A stretch of DNA of 43,843 bases. It comes from Byssothecium circinans. Lineage: Eukaryota; Ascomycota; Dothideomycetes; Pleosporales; Massarinaceae. Shown one piece after another: positions 34,396 to 43,750 of this stretch. The first letter of the stretch is position 1. Every line of letters begins with the position of its first letter. Made by a program: the position numbers and the translations under genes. The notes under the pieces were generated by a model. That model was given only the letters and a program-made list of their open reading frames with translations. It ran no database searches and was not told the DNA's origin. The stretch lies in the NCBI GenBank assembly GCA_010015675.1, contig ML977016.1, positions 382,839 through 426,681 of the forward strand. Reading direction: 5' to 3'.

Positions 34396-35581
34396 ATGTT
34401 CAGGACGGCGTCGCGGAGCTTTGCTGCTTCGGCATGGCGGAGCGCAGAGTCGCTTTCGCGGTTGGAAGCTGGGTATCAGACTGGCATCAACATCTCGAAA
34501 GCGCAAGGAATTGGGCAGCGGGGCTTCATTGACGGTATATATCATTCCTTTCTATCGACGTCTACCACGCTAATCTTTTTTAGCAATTGGAAAGACGCCC
34601 CTCATCCGCCTCAAACGACTCTCGGAAGAAACTGGCTGCAATGTCCTCGGCAAAGCCGAATTCCAGAACCCCGGCGGCAGTGTCAAAGACCGCGCCGCCC
34701 TCTACGTCGTCGAAGCCGCAGAGAAAGCTGGTCTCCTCAAGCCCGGCGGTACCGTCATTGAGGGCACAGCTGGGAACACTGGTATTGGACTCGCGCACGT
34801 CTGTCGCTCAAAGGGCTATAAGCTAGTCATCTACATGCCAAACACACAATCACAGGGAAAGGTTGATCTGTTGAGACTATTGGGCGCGGAGGTATATCCG
34901 GTGCCCGCCGTCGCCTTCGATAACGAAATGAACTACAATCATCAGGCCAAGAGGCATGCGGATAAGCTGGACAACGCGGTTTGGACGAATCAATTCGATA
35001 ATACCGCGAATCGACAGGCGCATATTGAGACCACAGCGCCGGAAATTTGGTATCAGACTGAAGGCAAGCTTGACGCATTCACTTGCGCAACGGGGACTGG
35101 AGGCTCTCTGGCTGGTGTCACGCGGTATCTGAAAGAGAAGAGCGATGGAAAGGTAAAGAGCTTCCTTGCGGATCCACCGGGGTCTATTCTACATTCTTAC
35201 ATCCAGAGTGGCGGAAAGCTTGCTGAGAGGTCGGGAGGTTCCATCACAGAAGGCATTGGCCAAGGACGAGTGACGGACAACTTGAAGCCTGATATTGATC
35301 TTCTGGACGGCTCATTCCACATCAGCGACGAGAAGACTATCGAAATGGTGTATAGGTGTCTAGACGAGGAAGGTCTATACCTCGGTGCAAGCTCGTGTCT
35401 GAATGTGGTCGCGGCGAAGGAGGTAGCAGAGAAGTTAGGCAAGGGGCATACTGTCGTCACACTTCTCTGTGACGGCGCATACCGCTACGCCGACCGCTTG
35501 TTCTCGAAGAAGTGGCTGGAACAGAAGAATTTACTTGGCTCGATACCCCAGCATCTGACAAAGTATATAGTCTTGCCATGA
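34396..35581 (+). CDS. cys12: Cysteine synthase 2-like PLP enzyme, probably mitochondrial
   Basis: PLP-dependent beta-family enzyme related to O-acetylserine sulfhydrylases and closest, by memory, to fission yeast Cys12. Exons 34396-34534 and 34584-35581 give 378 residues. The N-terminus ([19 protein letters not shown]) is basic and Ser/Ala-rich, suggesting a mitochondrial presequence. The fold II signatures are [30 protein letters not shown] with the PLP-binding lysine at residue 81, [20 protein letters not shown] and the phosphate-binding loop [11 protein letters not shown]. Near the C-terminus are [11 protein letters not shown] and [21 protein letters not shown]. Cystathionine beta-synthase is excluded by the absence of CBS domains and of the heme segment. 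The biosynthetic role in sulfur assimilation is likely but this subfamily's substrate is less certain than for the main cytosolic enzyme. It converges with COG2. Confidence 0.93.
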
Positions 35582-35698
35582 ACCAGGGAAGAGAAGATGT
35601 AAATGTAAAAATATAACATGTGTCCTCCTGTAAATCCGTTTCCCATACGCCATCGCTATGCTGGATATTGTGCAGTACTCTGAAGACCTTTTTATGCC

Positions 35699-36684
35699 TC
35701 ATGCTTTCAACGATTTAAGGACTTCCACCGCCTCCGCAGACTCTTCCATATCCGCGTAAATCTTCATAATCTTCACAACCCTGCCTTGACCCGCCAAACC
35801 CGCACTCTTCGCCTGATGCAAAGCCGTACTCAAGTCCAACAAAAGCGTATTCCGAACCTTAATCATGCGCGAAGCCTGCGCCGCAATAAACGGATGCTCC
35901 TCCAGCCCCTTCTCCAGTTCCCGCACAATGCGATACTGCAACACGTGCCTCCTCAATCTAGATATCGAGACCCCTACAACACCATCATCCTCGTCCTCAT
36001 CCTCATCTTCCTCAGAATCTTCCTCGCTATCCTCACTATCCACATCCCCATCCCGGTCCCGGTCCCCGTTCACAACCCCCACCTTCCCCGCCGTCTCAAT
36101 AACCAAAACCTCCTCCAACCCTCTAAGCCTATCATCATACTCCACCAACCGTCTCCCAACCATAATCTTCCTCCTCACATCCTCCTTCTCCCTCACCAAC
36201 CCGCCAACCTCCTCCTCCCTCGCAGCAACAAGACCCTTACTAGCCTCAACCTCTTTCCTCAACCCCAACAACCCCACCCTAACTTCCTCCACCTTTTCAT
36301 CCCCGCCCTTCAAACTGCGTCCCAGGCCCAGAAAGTCCTGATAATTCGAGTTGACGAGATCGAGGAGTTCGCGGGAGAGAAGTTGAGAGCGGGATCGGAG
36401 CTCGGAACGCAGGTCTTCGAGCGTTTGGTGCCGGTTGTGCAGCGTGGAGAGGTAGGTTGAGGGCGTGAAGTCTGGGGCGAGGAAGGCGGAGCGGGGGAGC
36501 GGGACGGGGTAGGGGAGGGAGTCGAGGTTGTCGTCGGAGTCGGACGCATTGGGGGATTGAGCGGAGGAGGTTTGGGAGGACCCGATCTGAGCCTATCGTT
36601 AGTTCACACGCTTCTTTTGGGTGTTGCGGAAGAGACTGAGGTGGGGAAATGGGTAATAGGGAAACACACGTAGAAGCCGCTCAT
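35699..36684 (-). CDS. COG2: Conserved oligomeric Golgi complex subunit 2
   Basis: Subunit of the lobe A tethering complex for intra-Golgi retrograde vesicles. Two exons: a five-codon first exon (MSGFY, 36684-36670) and 36586-35699, giving 300 residues; short COG2 proteins are usual in ascomycetes. The COG2 N-terminal signature is very clear: LPRSAFLAPDFTPSTYLSTL, RHQTLEDLRSELRSRSQLL, RELLDLVNSNYQDFL, SLKGGDEKVEEVRVGLLGL. Long coiled-coil segments follow, interrupted by an acidic run (DSEDSEEDSEEDEDEDEDD, about residues 197-216) before RLRRHVLQYRIV. Exon 1 was added because the frame upstream of 36586 is closed by a stop 9-11 bases upstream, an AG lies at 36587-36588, and the tiny exon supplies an ATG with a GTGTGT donor. 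Acceptor 36593 would add two residues (AQ). Confidence 0.88.
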
Positions 36685-37136
36685 GATTGCTGAGTTGTGC
36701 TATGTCATAGTGGTGTAGACGTGACTCGTGACAATTGCCTGTCGGCTTTTAGAGGCGTGTTGTTGGGCAGGCAAGATGTTGATGTGTGTCCATGTACTGT
36801 ACCTGTGACGACGTGCATTATGTCCTTATCGATAACGTCAGATGCCAAGTCTGCACTTTTATGCACTCGTTGGATGGTGTGCGAGGTCGGAAATGCCAGC
36901 CTCGGCCTCGGAACCATTCATTGCAAGTCGACCCGTCAGAGGCCTGGTTGGTAATCCACCTACCCAGTGTAGATAGTGGGGGTGACGGACAAGCAACCGG
37001 ACGTCAGATAAGTGTAGGTTTCTGTAGTGACTTTTAAACTCCGTGACCTCTGCCTTATTTTACTTTGAAGTACTTCTGTCGTTTAGCAGTAAAATCAAGA
37101 GGGACAGACGGACAAAAAAACGGCATAATCGAAGAC
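36685..37136. promoter_or_regulatory. Divergent promoter region between COG2 and NADH pyrophosphatase
   Basis: About 450 bp between divergent start codons, so promoters of both genes are expected. Overlapping small ORFs on both strands have no support. No specific factor site could be identified. Confidence 0.5.
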
Positions 37137-38471
37137 ATGCCAGTTCCCCAACCAGATCTCCCTGAGCCCGCGCATCCCACCGTCGACTCCATGTTGAGCC
37201 GAAAATTCGGAAAGGAGATTGCAAACTACTTCGCTGGTACACCCTTCCCCTAATTCCAGATAAATCTTACCCCAATCTAACAAAACACAGGCTCCCCACT
37301 AAACCGTGTATCATTCCTCCGCCCCGATTCTACCTTCCTCTCTACCGCGCTCAAACACCCCAGCACCACATTTCTCCTCTTCAACAACCTCGAGCCCCTC
37401 CTCTCTTCTCCCACAGCCCTCGCGACCGCCACATTCGCAGATGTCAAGCCCATAATCGGCGAGGACCCGTTCGCGAGAAGCGAAGAAGATGTTATCAAAG
37501 AATATAATTCGAGTGTATATATTCCGCAAATAGTATTCTTGGGGTTGGATGAGAAGAAAGAGGGGATGGTGTACAAGGAACACTACAAAGGACAGCCGTG
37601 GTTTGCTGTCGATATAACGCCCAAAAAGAGCGTGACGGAGGCGGCGGAGAAGTTGATTGAGGGGTTGAAGGCGAAGGGATTGAATTTTAGCAAGGGGAGG
37701 ATACTTGCGAGTTTGCCGGCGCAGGAAGGTATGCTCTCAACTATTTTGCAACTGGTTAGGAACGGGAACTAAATTTGAATAGCTGCGATATACGCCGAAG
37801 CCCGCCACCTCCTCGACTGGAACGCTCGCAACCCCTTCTGCGCATCGTGTGGCTACCCTACCCTCTCCGTAAATGGAGGCTTTAAACGCACATGCCCACC
37901 ACGCGACATCGCTCCCTCGATCGAGAACCCTGACCGTCCTCCCTGCGCCACTAGAACTGGTGTTTCTAATCTCTGTTTCCCGCGGACAGATCCTACAGTT
38001 ATCATGGCCGTCGTTTCCGCAGATGGTCAACGTATTTTGCTCGGTCGACAAAAGCGTTGGCCACCGTACTGGTACTCTACTCTGGCCGGCTTCCTAGAGC
38101 CCGCAGAGTCTGTTGAAGAAGCCGTTCGTCGCGAAGTCTGGGAAGAAAGTGGTATTCATTTAGGCCGTGTGGTGATTCACTCAACGCAACCATGGCCGTA
38201 CCCTGCGAATTTGATGATTGGTGCTGTTGGACAAGCGATTCCGGGTGGTGAGGAAGTGCACCTAGGCCACGACGCCGAGCTCGAAGATGCCAAGTGGTTC
38301 ACTACTGAGGAAGTGAGGGAGGCGTTGAGAGTAGGGACTAGTGGATTGGGAGAAGATGCTGGCCCGGAATACAAGGAAGGAGGTTTGAGGTTGCCGCCCA
38401 AGACTGCAATTGCACATCAGCTGATGGTTGCGGTGGCCAATGGATTTGCTAGCGGAGCACCTATGATATAG
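37137..38471 (+). CDS. NPY1: NADH pyrophosphatase (Nudix, NudC/Npy1 type)
   Basis: Hydrolyses NADH to NMNH and AMP; members are often peroxisomal. Three exons (37137-37236, 37291-37728, 37783-38471) give 408 residues. An N-terminal Nudix-like domain (SPLNRVSFLRPD...) is followed by a zinc ribbon starting NPFCASCGYPT (about 195) with later cysteines at TCPPRD, PPCATR and NLCFPR. The catalytic Nudix domain has the Nudix box GFLEPAESVEEAVRREVWEESGI (about 282-304) and the NADH-specific array QPWPYPANLM just downstream. The start at 37137 gives MPVPQPDLPEPAHPTVDSML, whose PAHPTVDSMLSRKFG part fits fungal homologues as I recall them. The C-terminus is GAPMI, not a canonical PTS1, so peroxisomal import is unproven. 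It converges with the MRPL1 gene with 70 bp between stop codons. Confidence 0.94.
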
Positions 38472-38541
38472 AAATAGACATGAAATGGTAGAATAGATAC
38501 GGGGATATGGTACAGTGTTTTTTTACAGCTATATGCTTGTT

Positions 38542-39542
38542 CTACAAAGGGCCTGAGAGCTCCTTGGGCGCTATTGAGTTGGCGCCTTTGTATTCGCCGT
38601 TCAGCGTGAAACCGGGCGAGTTCGTCGAACTTAATACCTGCTGCACATTAGTATATGTATGTCTCATCTCAAAATACGGGACCACTTACCACCTCGTGAA
38701 TCTCCTTGGTTATCCGATCGCTCATCTGCGCGATATCTTTCTTCACTGAATCCATAAATGCCTTGATATTCCTTTGCATCTCCTCCGGCGTGAACCCCAA
38801 CTGTCCGATCGCCATTCTAACCACGCCCATCCTCTCCCTATACTCACTTCCACCCACCATATTCCTTACAGTACTTCCCACACTCGTAACCACTGTCCCC
38901 GTCTTCGTGCTCGGCATCAATCCCTTGGGACCTAGTATCCTTCCCAAGCCCGCCTTGTTCAATTTCTGTAACGAATCGATGTGGCAGATGCAACGGTCAA
39001 ATTCAACGATCCCCTCGCGTATTTGATCGAATATGGCATCTTCGCCTACGAGCGTAGCGCCGGAAGCTCGCGCCTCGATGCCGGCTTTGCTGTCTGGGGC
39101 AGCGATTACACAGATTCGAAGATCAGTTTTCACGGGATGGGGGAGTCGCAGGCGGTTGCGGACAACGGGGCCGTTTTTTAGGGTGCGGAAGCGGACGTGC
39201 ATTTCGTATTTGGAGGAGGATGGATTGCGACCGACTTCGAAAGCGCGGATGTATCTATACCGTTTCTGTTAGTTTTCCTACAATCTAAACCGATTGAGAT
39301 AAAAGACAGACGTACTGCATCGCATCCAGCAGCGCGAATTGATCAGCTTTCCGCAAATCATATTGCCGGAAGGTATTTCTCGCCTTCTTCTTTTTCTTCT
39401 CCTTGGAGGCGCTTTTCGCTCCGGCGCATCGTATCCCTTGGAAAGCGGAAGGTGCGAGGCGTGGGACCTCGGGGCGAGCGAGGGCTATCGAAGGCCCTAC
39501 TATCCTGCTCAAGGGAGCAATGAGGTGTCTTGGGTGGGCCAT
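38542..39542 (-). CDS. MRPL1: Mitochondrial large-subunit ribosomal protein L1
   Basis: Nuclear-encoded uL1m of the mitochondrial ribosome. Three exons (39542-39316, 39254-38690, 38637-38542) give 295 residues. The N-terminal ~50 residues are basic and lack acidic clusters (MAHPRHLIAPLSRIVG...), as expected for a mitochondrial presequence, followed by a Lys-rich KEKKKKKARNTFRQYDL. The L1 core includes ADQFALLDAMQYIRAFEVG, FRTLKNGPVVRNRLRLPHPV and the hallmark LGRILGPKGLMPSTKTGTV. Without the last intron the frame stops at 38669 (GPVF). A GTAAGT donor at 38689 and a CAGCAG acceptor lead instead to VLSSTNSPGFTLNGEY..., which matches the conserved C-terminal strand of L1 proteins (bacterial LSSTMGPG). 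I therefore chose the three-exon model. Confidence 0.93.
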
Positions 39543-40399
39543 GGGGACGTCTAATGGCTGGAGAGGTGTGAGCGCGTTGATTTCAAAAAGTGAGCGGAGC
39601 TCGGGAATGCCAAGGCGCTAAACTGTTCTTGTCACTGCCATGGTTCCTTTGTGATGGAACATGGAACATCTCTCATCCTCCCGGTCTTCTTTCATCATTT
39701 TGGTATATCAAAACGAAGCGACTTCGCTCTTCATATTTCTGAATCTTACTGAAACTTCCTTGTTGTACCGTCTTCAACATACCTTCAAATATGTTCCAGC
39801 AACCCTACGTGATTCGAACCCACGCACAAAAAGACTATAAAAAAAGCATCTAACCTAGCCAGGTTCTCCCACGATAAGAGCAGTGGCTATCTCTTACCCA
39901 GAAGACCGAACGGAAATATGCAAGCAACAGAACCGAGGCCCTGGTAGGCAGTGCTTTTGTAAAGATTTGTCGTCGTAATTAAATATATATAGGGTAAAAA
40001 AGTGTTGCGGGGTATATATTGTACGCGCACAATCGATTGCTTGCAGAGCTACTATTCCAAGGTTCATTTTCAATCAGACATGGCAGATGTCACAGCCGAT
40101 TTAAATAAAACCGCTCAGTGATTTCCGATCCTCAGTTGTCGATATCAGAAAGCTGAGCGCTCTGCTAGCCACTCTTCCTGAAACCAAATGGGGTCAATGC
40201 CACGTACTTACCTCTCTCTCCGACTCATCAGTAAGGATAGTCGTGTTGGTTAGTTCATCGAAGGAATTTTTGATGCTTTGAGTAGTTATTCTCTATTGTA
40301 ATTGAGTACAGTCCGGTCTAATATCTTCGAAGAGTTCATTAAGTCCTCAGTCTCAGCTATCGCCTTGACCAAAAAACGTCCTCAAAACGACCTTCAAAA
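39543..40399. other. Intergenic, no gene recognised
   Basis: Leader and promoter of MRPL1 on the left and the 3' end of the GFA gene on the right. The minus strand has a tRNA B-box-like ggttcgaatc near 39812-39821, but no complete tRNA fold, and a 6-bp hairpin (taagag/ctctta) lies at 39875-39896. A short AT-rich stretch (taaatatatatagggtaaaaaa) lies near 39980-40000. Confidence 0.5.
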
Positions 40400-41608
40400 C
40401 TACTGTTTAGCTAGATGCTCCCATACTGCCACGCACTCTTTCCCATTATTCTCCACTGCCCACTTCTTCAACCCATCTTCCAATCCCTTAATGAGTCTCT
40501 TATTCTGCGCATCTTCCGCAAAACTTACTCGACCAGGCCACCAAGTCAATATGTGCTCTGCCCTCGCTCCATCGTCCGCGTTCAGTAGCCCTACAGATAC
40601 ATCAATGATGCTCGGTCTCTCGTCCCCATCCCAGAAAACATTCGCACCACACTTTCTACAGAAAGTCCTCGTCACGTTAGACGAGGAGCGGAAGGTTGAC
40701 ATAGAGCCCCAGTATTCCCTTGTCTGACCTTCACCATGAGAGAAAGGTAAAGTACAATCGGCGTCGAGGAAGATGTTCACAGCTGGAACAAATGCCCAGA
40801 ATGTGATGTCGAATCCTAGTGCGCGTCGACACGTCGTACATGCGCATGTACCTGCTAAGAATCGGTCTCGATTGGAACCGCCGAGCCACCATGGATGATT
40901 CCTTGGGTTTTCTGATGCGTTAGGGCCTAGGTGGTAAGGGATAAGAAGATCGGAGTAGGGTGAGGAAGCTGTTTTTGACGCTTCATTGGGAGGCGTGATC
41001 CAGAATTGCACGCCGGCGCAATGACATGTCGCATGAGTAGCTTGCGTTTTTCGCATTCCCTTCTGGAACGTGTCTTTTGCTGTGGATGGTGGAGTGTCGA
41101 CTCGCCAATCAAGAGGGACCCGAGAAGTGAAATTCGGCTCTTGCAAGTACCTCTCTAGCTGCTTGCCACCGACGTGCGTAATAAACCGACTCCCACCCCC
41201 ATCACGCGTATCCTCAATCCACATGCAACTCTGATACTCTACAACTCCTTCGATCCCCTCCCCTTCCTCCTTATCTAGCCTCAGCGTCCCAGTGGCAGCT
41301 TCAAAGTGCCCGTCTACCGCATACTCAAGGTACATATGCGTCCCGCAAGTGCGGCAAAAATAACGCGTCAATATCCCTGAGCTGGGATACGGTGTTAGAG
41401 CGGACAAGTCTGGTTTTGGTGGGATCGGTTTGGATGGGGTCGGATGGGTGATGTTGATGTAGCTAGTTAAGAGGGTACCAGATATTCGACGTGAGGTCGT
41501 GCAGTTGCAGAGATGTGAGGCGATGGGGAGAGATGAAGTGGGGACGGTAAAGGTGTGGGTTGCGGCGCCGCACAGGCAGGACACTGTGAGCGACTTGGTT
41601 TCTGCCAT
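40400..41608 (-). CDS. Protein with two GFA/CENP-V zinc domains
   Basis: Single exon of 402 residues with two copies of the glutathione-dependent formaldehyde-activating (GFA, Mss4-like) fold. Domain 1 (about 8-130) has CLC at 11-13, CNC at 34-36 and CRTC at 85-88. Domain 2 (about 195-340) has CHC, GTCACTTCRR and CRKCGANVFWDG. The family coordinates zinc through C-x-C, C-x-C-x2-C and C-x2-C. Domain 2 keeps all of these, whereas in domain 1 the third cysteine of the middle cluster is Ser39. Enzymatic activity of most fungal GFA-domain proteins is unproven and the name GFA should not be read as a function. There is no signal peptide or membrane segment, so it is probably cytosolic. The lone ORF and strong domain signals make the gene call secure. 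Confidence 0.93.
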   Translation of the reverse strand: MAETKSLTVSCLCGAATHTFTVPTSSLPIASHLCNCTTSRRISGTLLTSYINITHPTPSKPIPPKPDLSALTPYPSSGILTRYFCRTCGTHMYLEYAVDGHFEAATGTLRLDKEEGEGIEGVVEYQSCMWIEDTRDGGGSRFITHVGGKQLERYLQEPNFTSRVPLDWRVDTPPSTAKDTFQKGMRKTQATHATCHCAGVQFWITPPNEASKTASSPYSDLLIPYHLGPNASENPRNHPWWLGGSNRDRFLAGTCACTTCRRALGFDITFWAFVPAVNIFLDADCTLPFSHGEGQTREYWGSMSTFRSSSNVTRTFCRKCGANVFWDGDERPSIIDVSVGLLNADDGARAEHILTWWPGRVSFAEDAQNKRLIKGLEDGLKKWAVENNGKECVAVWEHLAKQ

Positions 41609-41897
41609 GTTTGTCGGGAAGTTTGGATGATGAATGCGGAGTAGTGGACGTGTGAAGTTTTATGTCGTGAAGAGAGCTTGCAACCAAGGCACTGTTGTGA
41701 ATTCAAAAGGGGTAGCTGCGGTGGACCTACCCCGCCTCTCACGTTGAAAAAGCCGGCATTAGCAATTCCGTATAACGTATTCCACCACCGAGACGGCCAC
41801 ATTTTGCTTGGCGGAAAATCAAAGATTCAACCTTTAATAACAATTTAAATACTAGAGCTATTAAGCTAAAATTTTAAATACAGATATATATAATATA
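41609..41897. other. Intergenic, GFA gene promoter grading into AT-rich flank of the transposon
   Basis: From about 41820 the sequence becomes AT- and TpA-rich (tttaaatactagagctattaag), similar in style to the DNA on the far side of the element (43751-43843). This suggests the transposon sits in an older degenerated region. Confidence 0.5.
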
Positions 41898-41930
41898 ACG
41901 TAAAGCACCACCGAACCGCCCACGATTCCT
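41898..41930. repeat. Left terminal inverted repeat
   Basis: acgtaaagcaccaccgaacc and the following gcccacgattcct pair with the right end of the element. Differences from the right copy are C-to-T and G-to-A transitions on the right side plus a length difference from extra repeat units there. The left copy keeps its CA and CG dinucleotides and so seems close to the unmutated form. Confidence 0.8.
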
Positions 41931-41961
41931 TGGCAACACCAACTCCATCTTCAACACGAAA

Positions 41962-43668
41962 ATGCCTCAACAACAAAGGTCTGAACGACTCCAACACGAA
42001 GGCAGACTACAGCTTGCCCTTAGCGCATACAATAGAGGCCAATTCCAAAGCTATCGAAGCGCTGCTGAGGCCTTTAACGTCAAGCCTCGCGTCTTCACCG
42101 AACGCGCCAAAGGAATACCATTTCAACCAGAAACGGTACCGAACTGTTCAAAACTGTCCTTAACTAAGCAGGAAACACTTATCCTATACATCCTCAACCT
42201 TAATTCGCGAGGATTCGCGCCTACGTTGGACGAAGTGTTAGATATGGCGAATAAACTACTGCGCGAGCAGGGTAGTAAGAAAGTAGGCATTAACTAGGTA
42301 GAATAGTTCGTAAACCGTTTAGAATAGTTATAAACAGTTTAGAACCATTTAAAGGACCATTACAGGGCACTGTAGGAAGATCCTAAGGTAGTTAGCGCGT
42401 GGTTTAAGCTTATATAGGATACTAAAGTAAAGTACGGCGTACATAATAATGATATATATAACTTTAACAAGACTAGCTTTTAGATGGGTGTTATTAGCTC
42501 TATAAAAGTGGTTACTAGCTTAGAGAAGTAAGAAAGGCCTACAACGGTTCAGCTAGGCGATAAGGAGTAGGTAATAGATATCTAGAGTATATATTTAAAT
42601 AGTATATTCACCCTACTATTTATTATATATAAAGGACGCGTCTATATCTCTTTATAGTACTAGGAAGCTAATATACTACGTAATTAGAAGCTCTTAGTCT
42701 TAGAGAATAGATAGACAACTAATAAGCTTAGTCTCGCATAGTTAAAGCACTTTAATAAGCATACAAAAGTAAGAACTATCAGTATCTATTAGTTGCTAAT
42801 TTTAGATAGCCACGAAAGCTACCTAAATTAGGATTTTAAAGATTATTATAAAGATAACAAGATTATTACGCTTTGTATGCCTGCGCACTTATCATACATC
42901 CTTCAGCCGCTTGATGTAGTGTTATTCTTGCTGCTTAAGCGCAAGTACTTTAAGACTATTTAGAACTTAGCGCGCTAACACGTTTTTTACGCTAATAAGG
43001 AAGCGTTTTTACTAGCCTTTAAAGACGCGTTTTTAAGCGTATTTATAGTTTAGAACTGTTGAAAGGCCTTTAAGGCAATGAGGCTAGTCCCTCTAAACGC
43101 GTAGGTGGTACTTAATTATCTTAATATGCGTATATGTACCCTACTAGGACCCCTACTACTAAAGACGCCATGGCAATTAAGAACACTAAGTAATACACGC
43201 GAATTTAGCTTATAGTTAAAGCTAGTACGTAATTCTATTACTTAGTTACTACGGACGGCTTAGAGTGGGCTTTCGCAGCTCATTAAAGGCGCTAAGTTAA
43301 TGCTGCATAGTAGCACGCTAATAAAGGCGCGCATTAAAGAGCTTAAATAGTAACTTACAATAGTAACTAAGTAAAAAACACGCAAGCGCAAGTATCTTTA
43401 GAAGGGCGGCACTATAGAGTATGGTCCTATAGTAGACTAGAATGGTTCTAAACTATTAGGAACTATTTAGAACTATAAAAGGGTAAAGGTAAAGGGTGAA
43501 CGTAAAGTATAATAACTAAGTGTTTGCTACTACAGTAACTGCGGTAAGGCTAGGTATAACGCGAGAACGTGTTAAGTAGATAAAGAGGGTTCTTCTAAGT
43601 TAGAGGCTAGTACTTAGTTTATTATGTTAAGTAGTAATACGGATGATAATAGTGATAAAGTTAAGTAA
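41962..43668 (+). pseudogene. Transposase of the Fot1/pogo-like element, inactivated by multiple nonsense codons
   Basis: The frame opens at ATG 41962 with an intact N-terminal 111 codons holding the helix-turn-helix DNA-binding part (QSYRSAAEAFNVKPRVF, LTKQETLILYILNLNSRG). The first stop is TAG 42295-42297, placed where the family has a Trp. The same phase continues without any frameshift to TAA 43666-43668 (568 codons), crossed by more than twenty stops, almost all TAG. DDE-domain landmarks remain legible in that phase: ILDSHESYLN near 42799-42828, ILQPLDVVLF near 42898-42927, and a Cys-rich CYYSNCGKARYNARTC near 43525-43572 resembling the C-terminal zinc-knuckle of some Fot1-like transposases. 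Nonsense by transition only, with no indels, points to RIP rather than to general decay. No functional product is possible beyond the N-terminal fragment. Confidence 0.88.
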
Positions 43669-43683
43669 GCTAGTATTACTAAG

Positions 43684-43748
43684 GAATCATAGGTGGTTTA
43701 GTAGTGTGAGTGGTTTAATAGTATGAGTAGTTTAGTAGTGCTTTACGT
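43684..43748. repeat. Right terminal inverted repeat with three 17-bp units
   Basis: It starts ggaatcat, then has three tandem units gtggtttagtagtgtga, gtggtttaatagtatga and gtagtttagtagtgctt, and ends tacgt. The left terminus carries only one such unit (reverse complement gtgggcggttcggtggt). Differences among the units are mainly G/A and C/T transitions. Confidence 0.8.
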
Positions 43749-43750
43749 TA

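Larger units (their letters stand above)
41898..43748 (+). mobile_element. Fot1/pogo-like DNA transposon, complete but RIP-decayed (1851 bp)
   Basis: Both ends read acgtaaagcac outward-in (41898-41908 and the reverse complement at 43738-43748). Each is flanked by TA (41896-41897 and 43749-43750), the expected Tc1/mariner-pogo target duplication. The 1851-bp length suits a Fot1-type element. Inside is one transposase reading frame (41962-43668) disabled by many stops. The right two thirds are TpA-rich, with most stops TAG, as expected when CAG or TGG are changed by C-to-T transitions on either strand. It resembles the Fot1-like families known from Dothideomycetes such as Molly and Pixie of Parastagonospora, but identity cannot be decided without a search. 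Confidence 0.88.

Noticed and set aside
39790..39870. tRNA-like B box (ggttcgaatc on the minus strand) with an A-box-like tggctaggttag upstream
   Set aside because: The T stem has a mismatch, no acceptor stem can be formed with the 5' side, and the A box lacks consensus positions. At best it is a decayed tRNA or SINE fragment.
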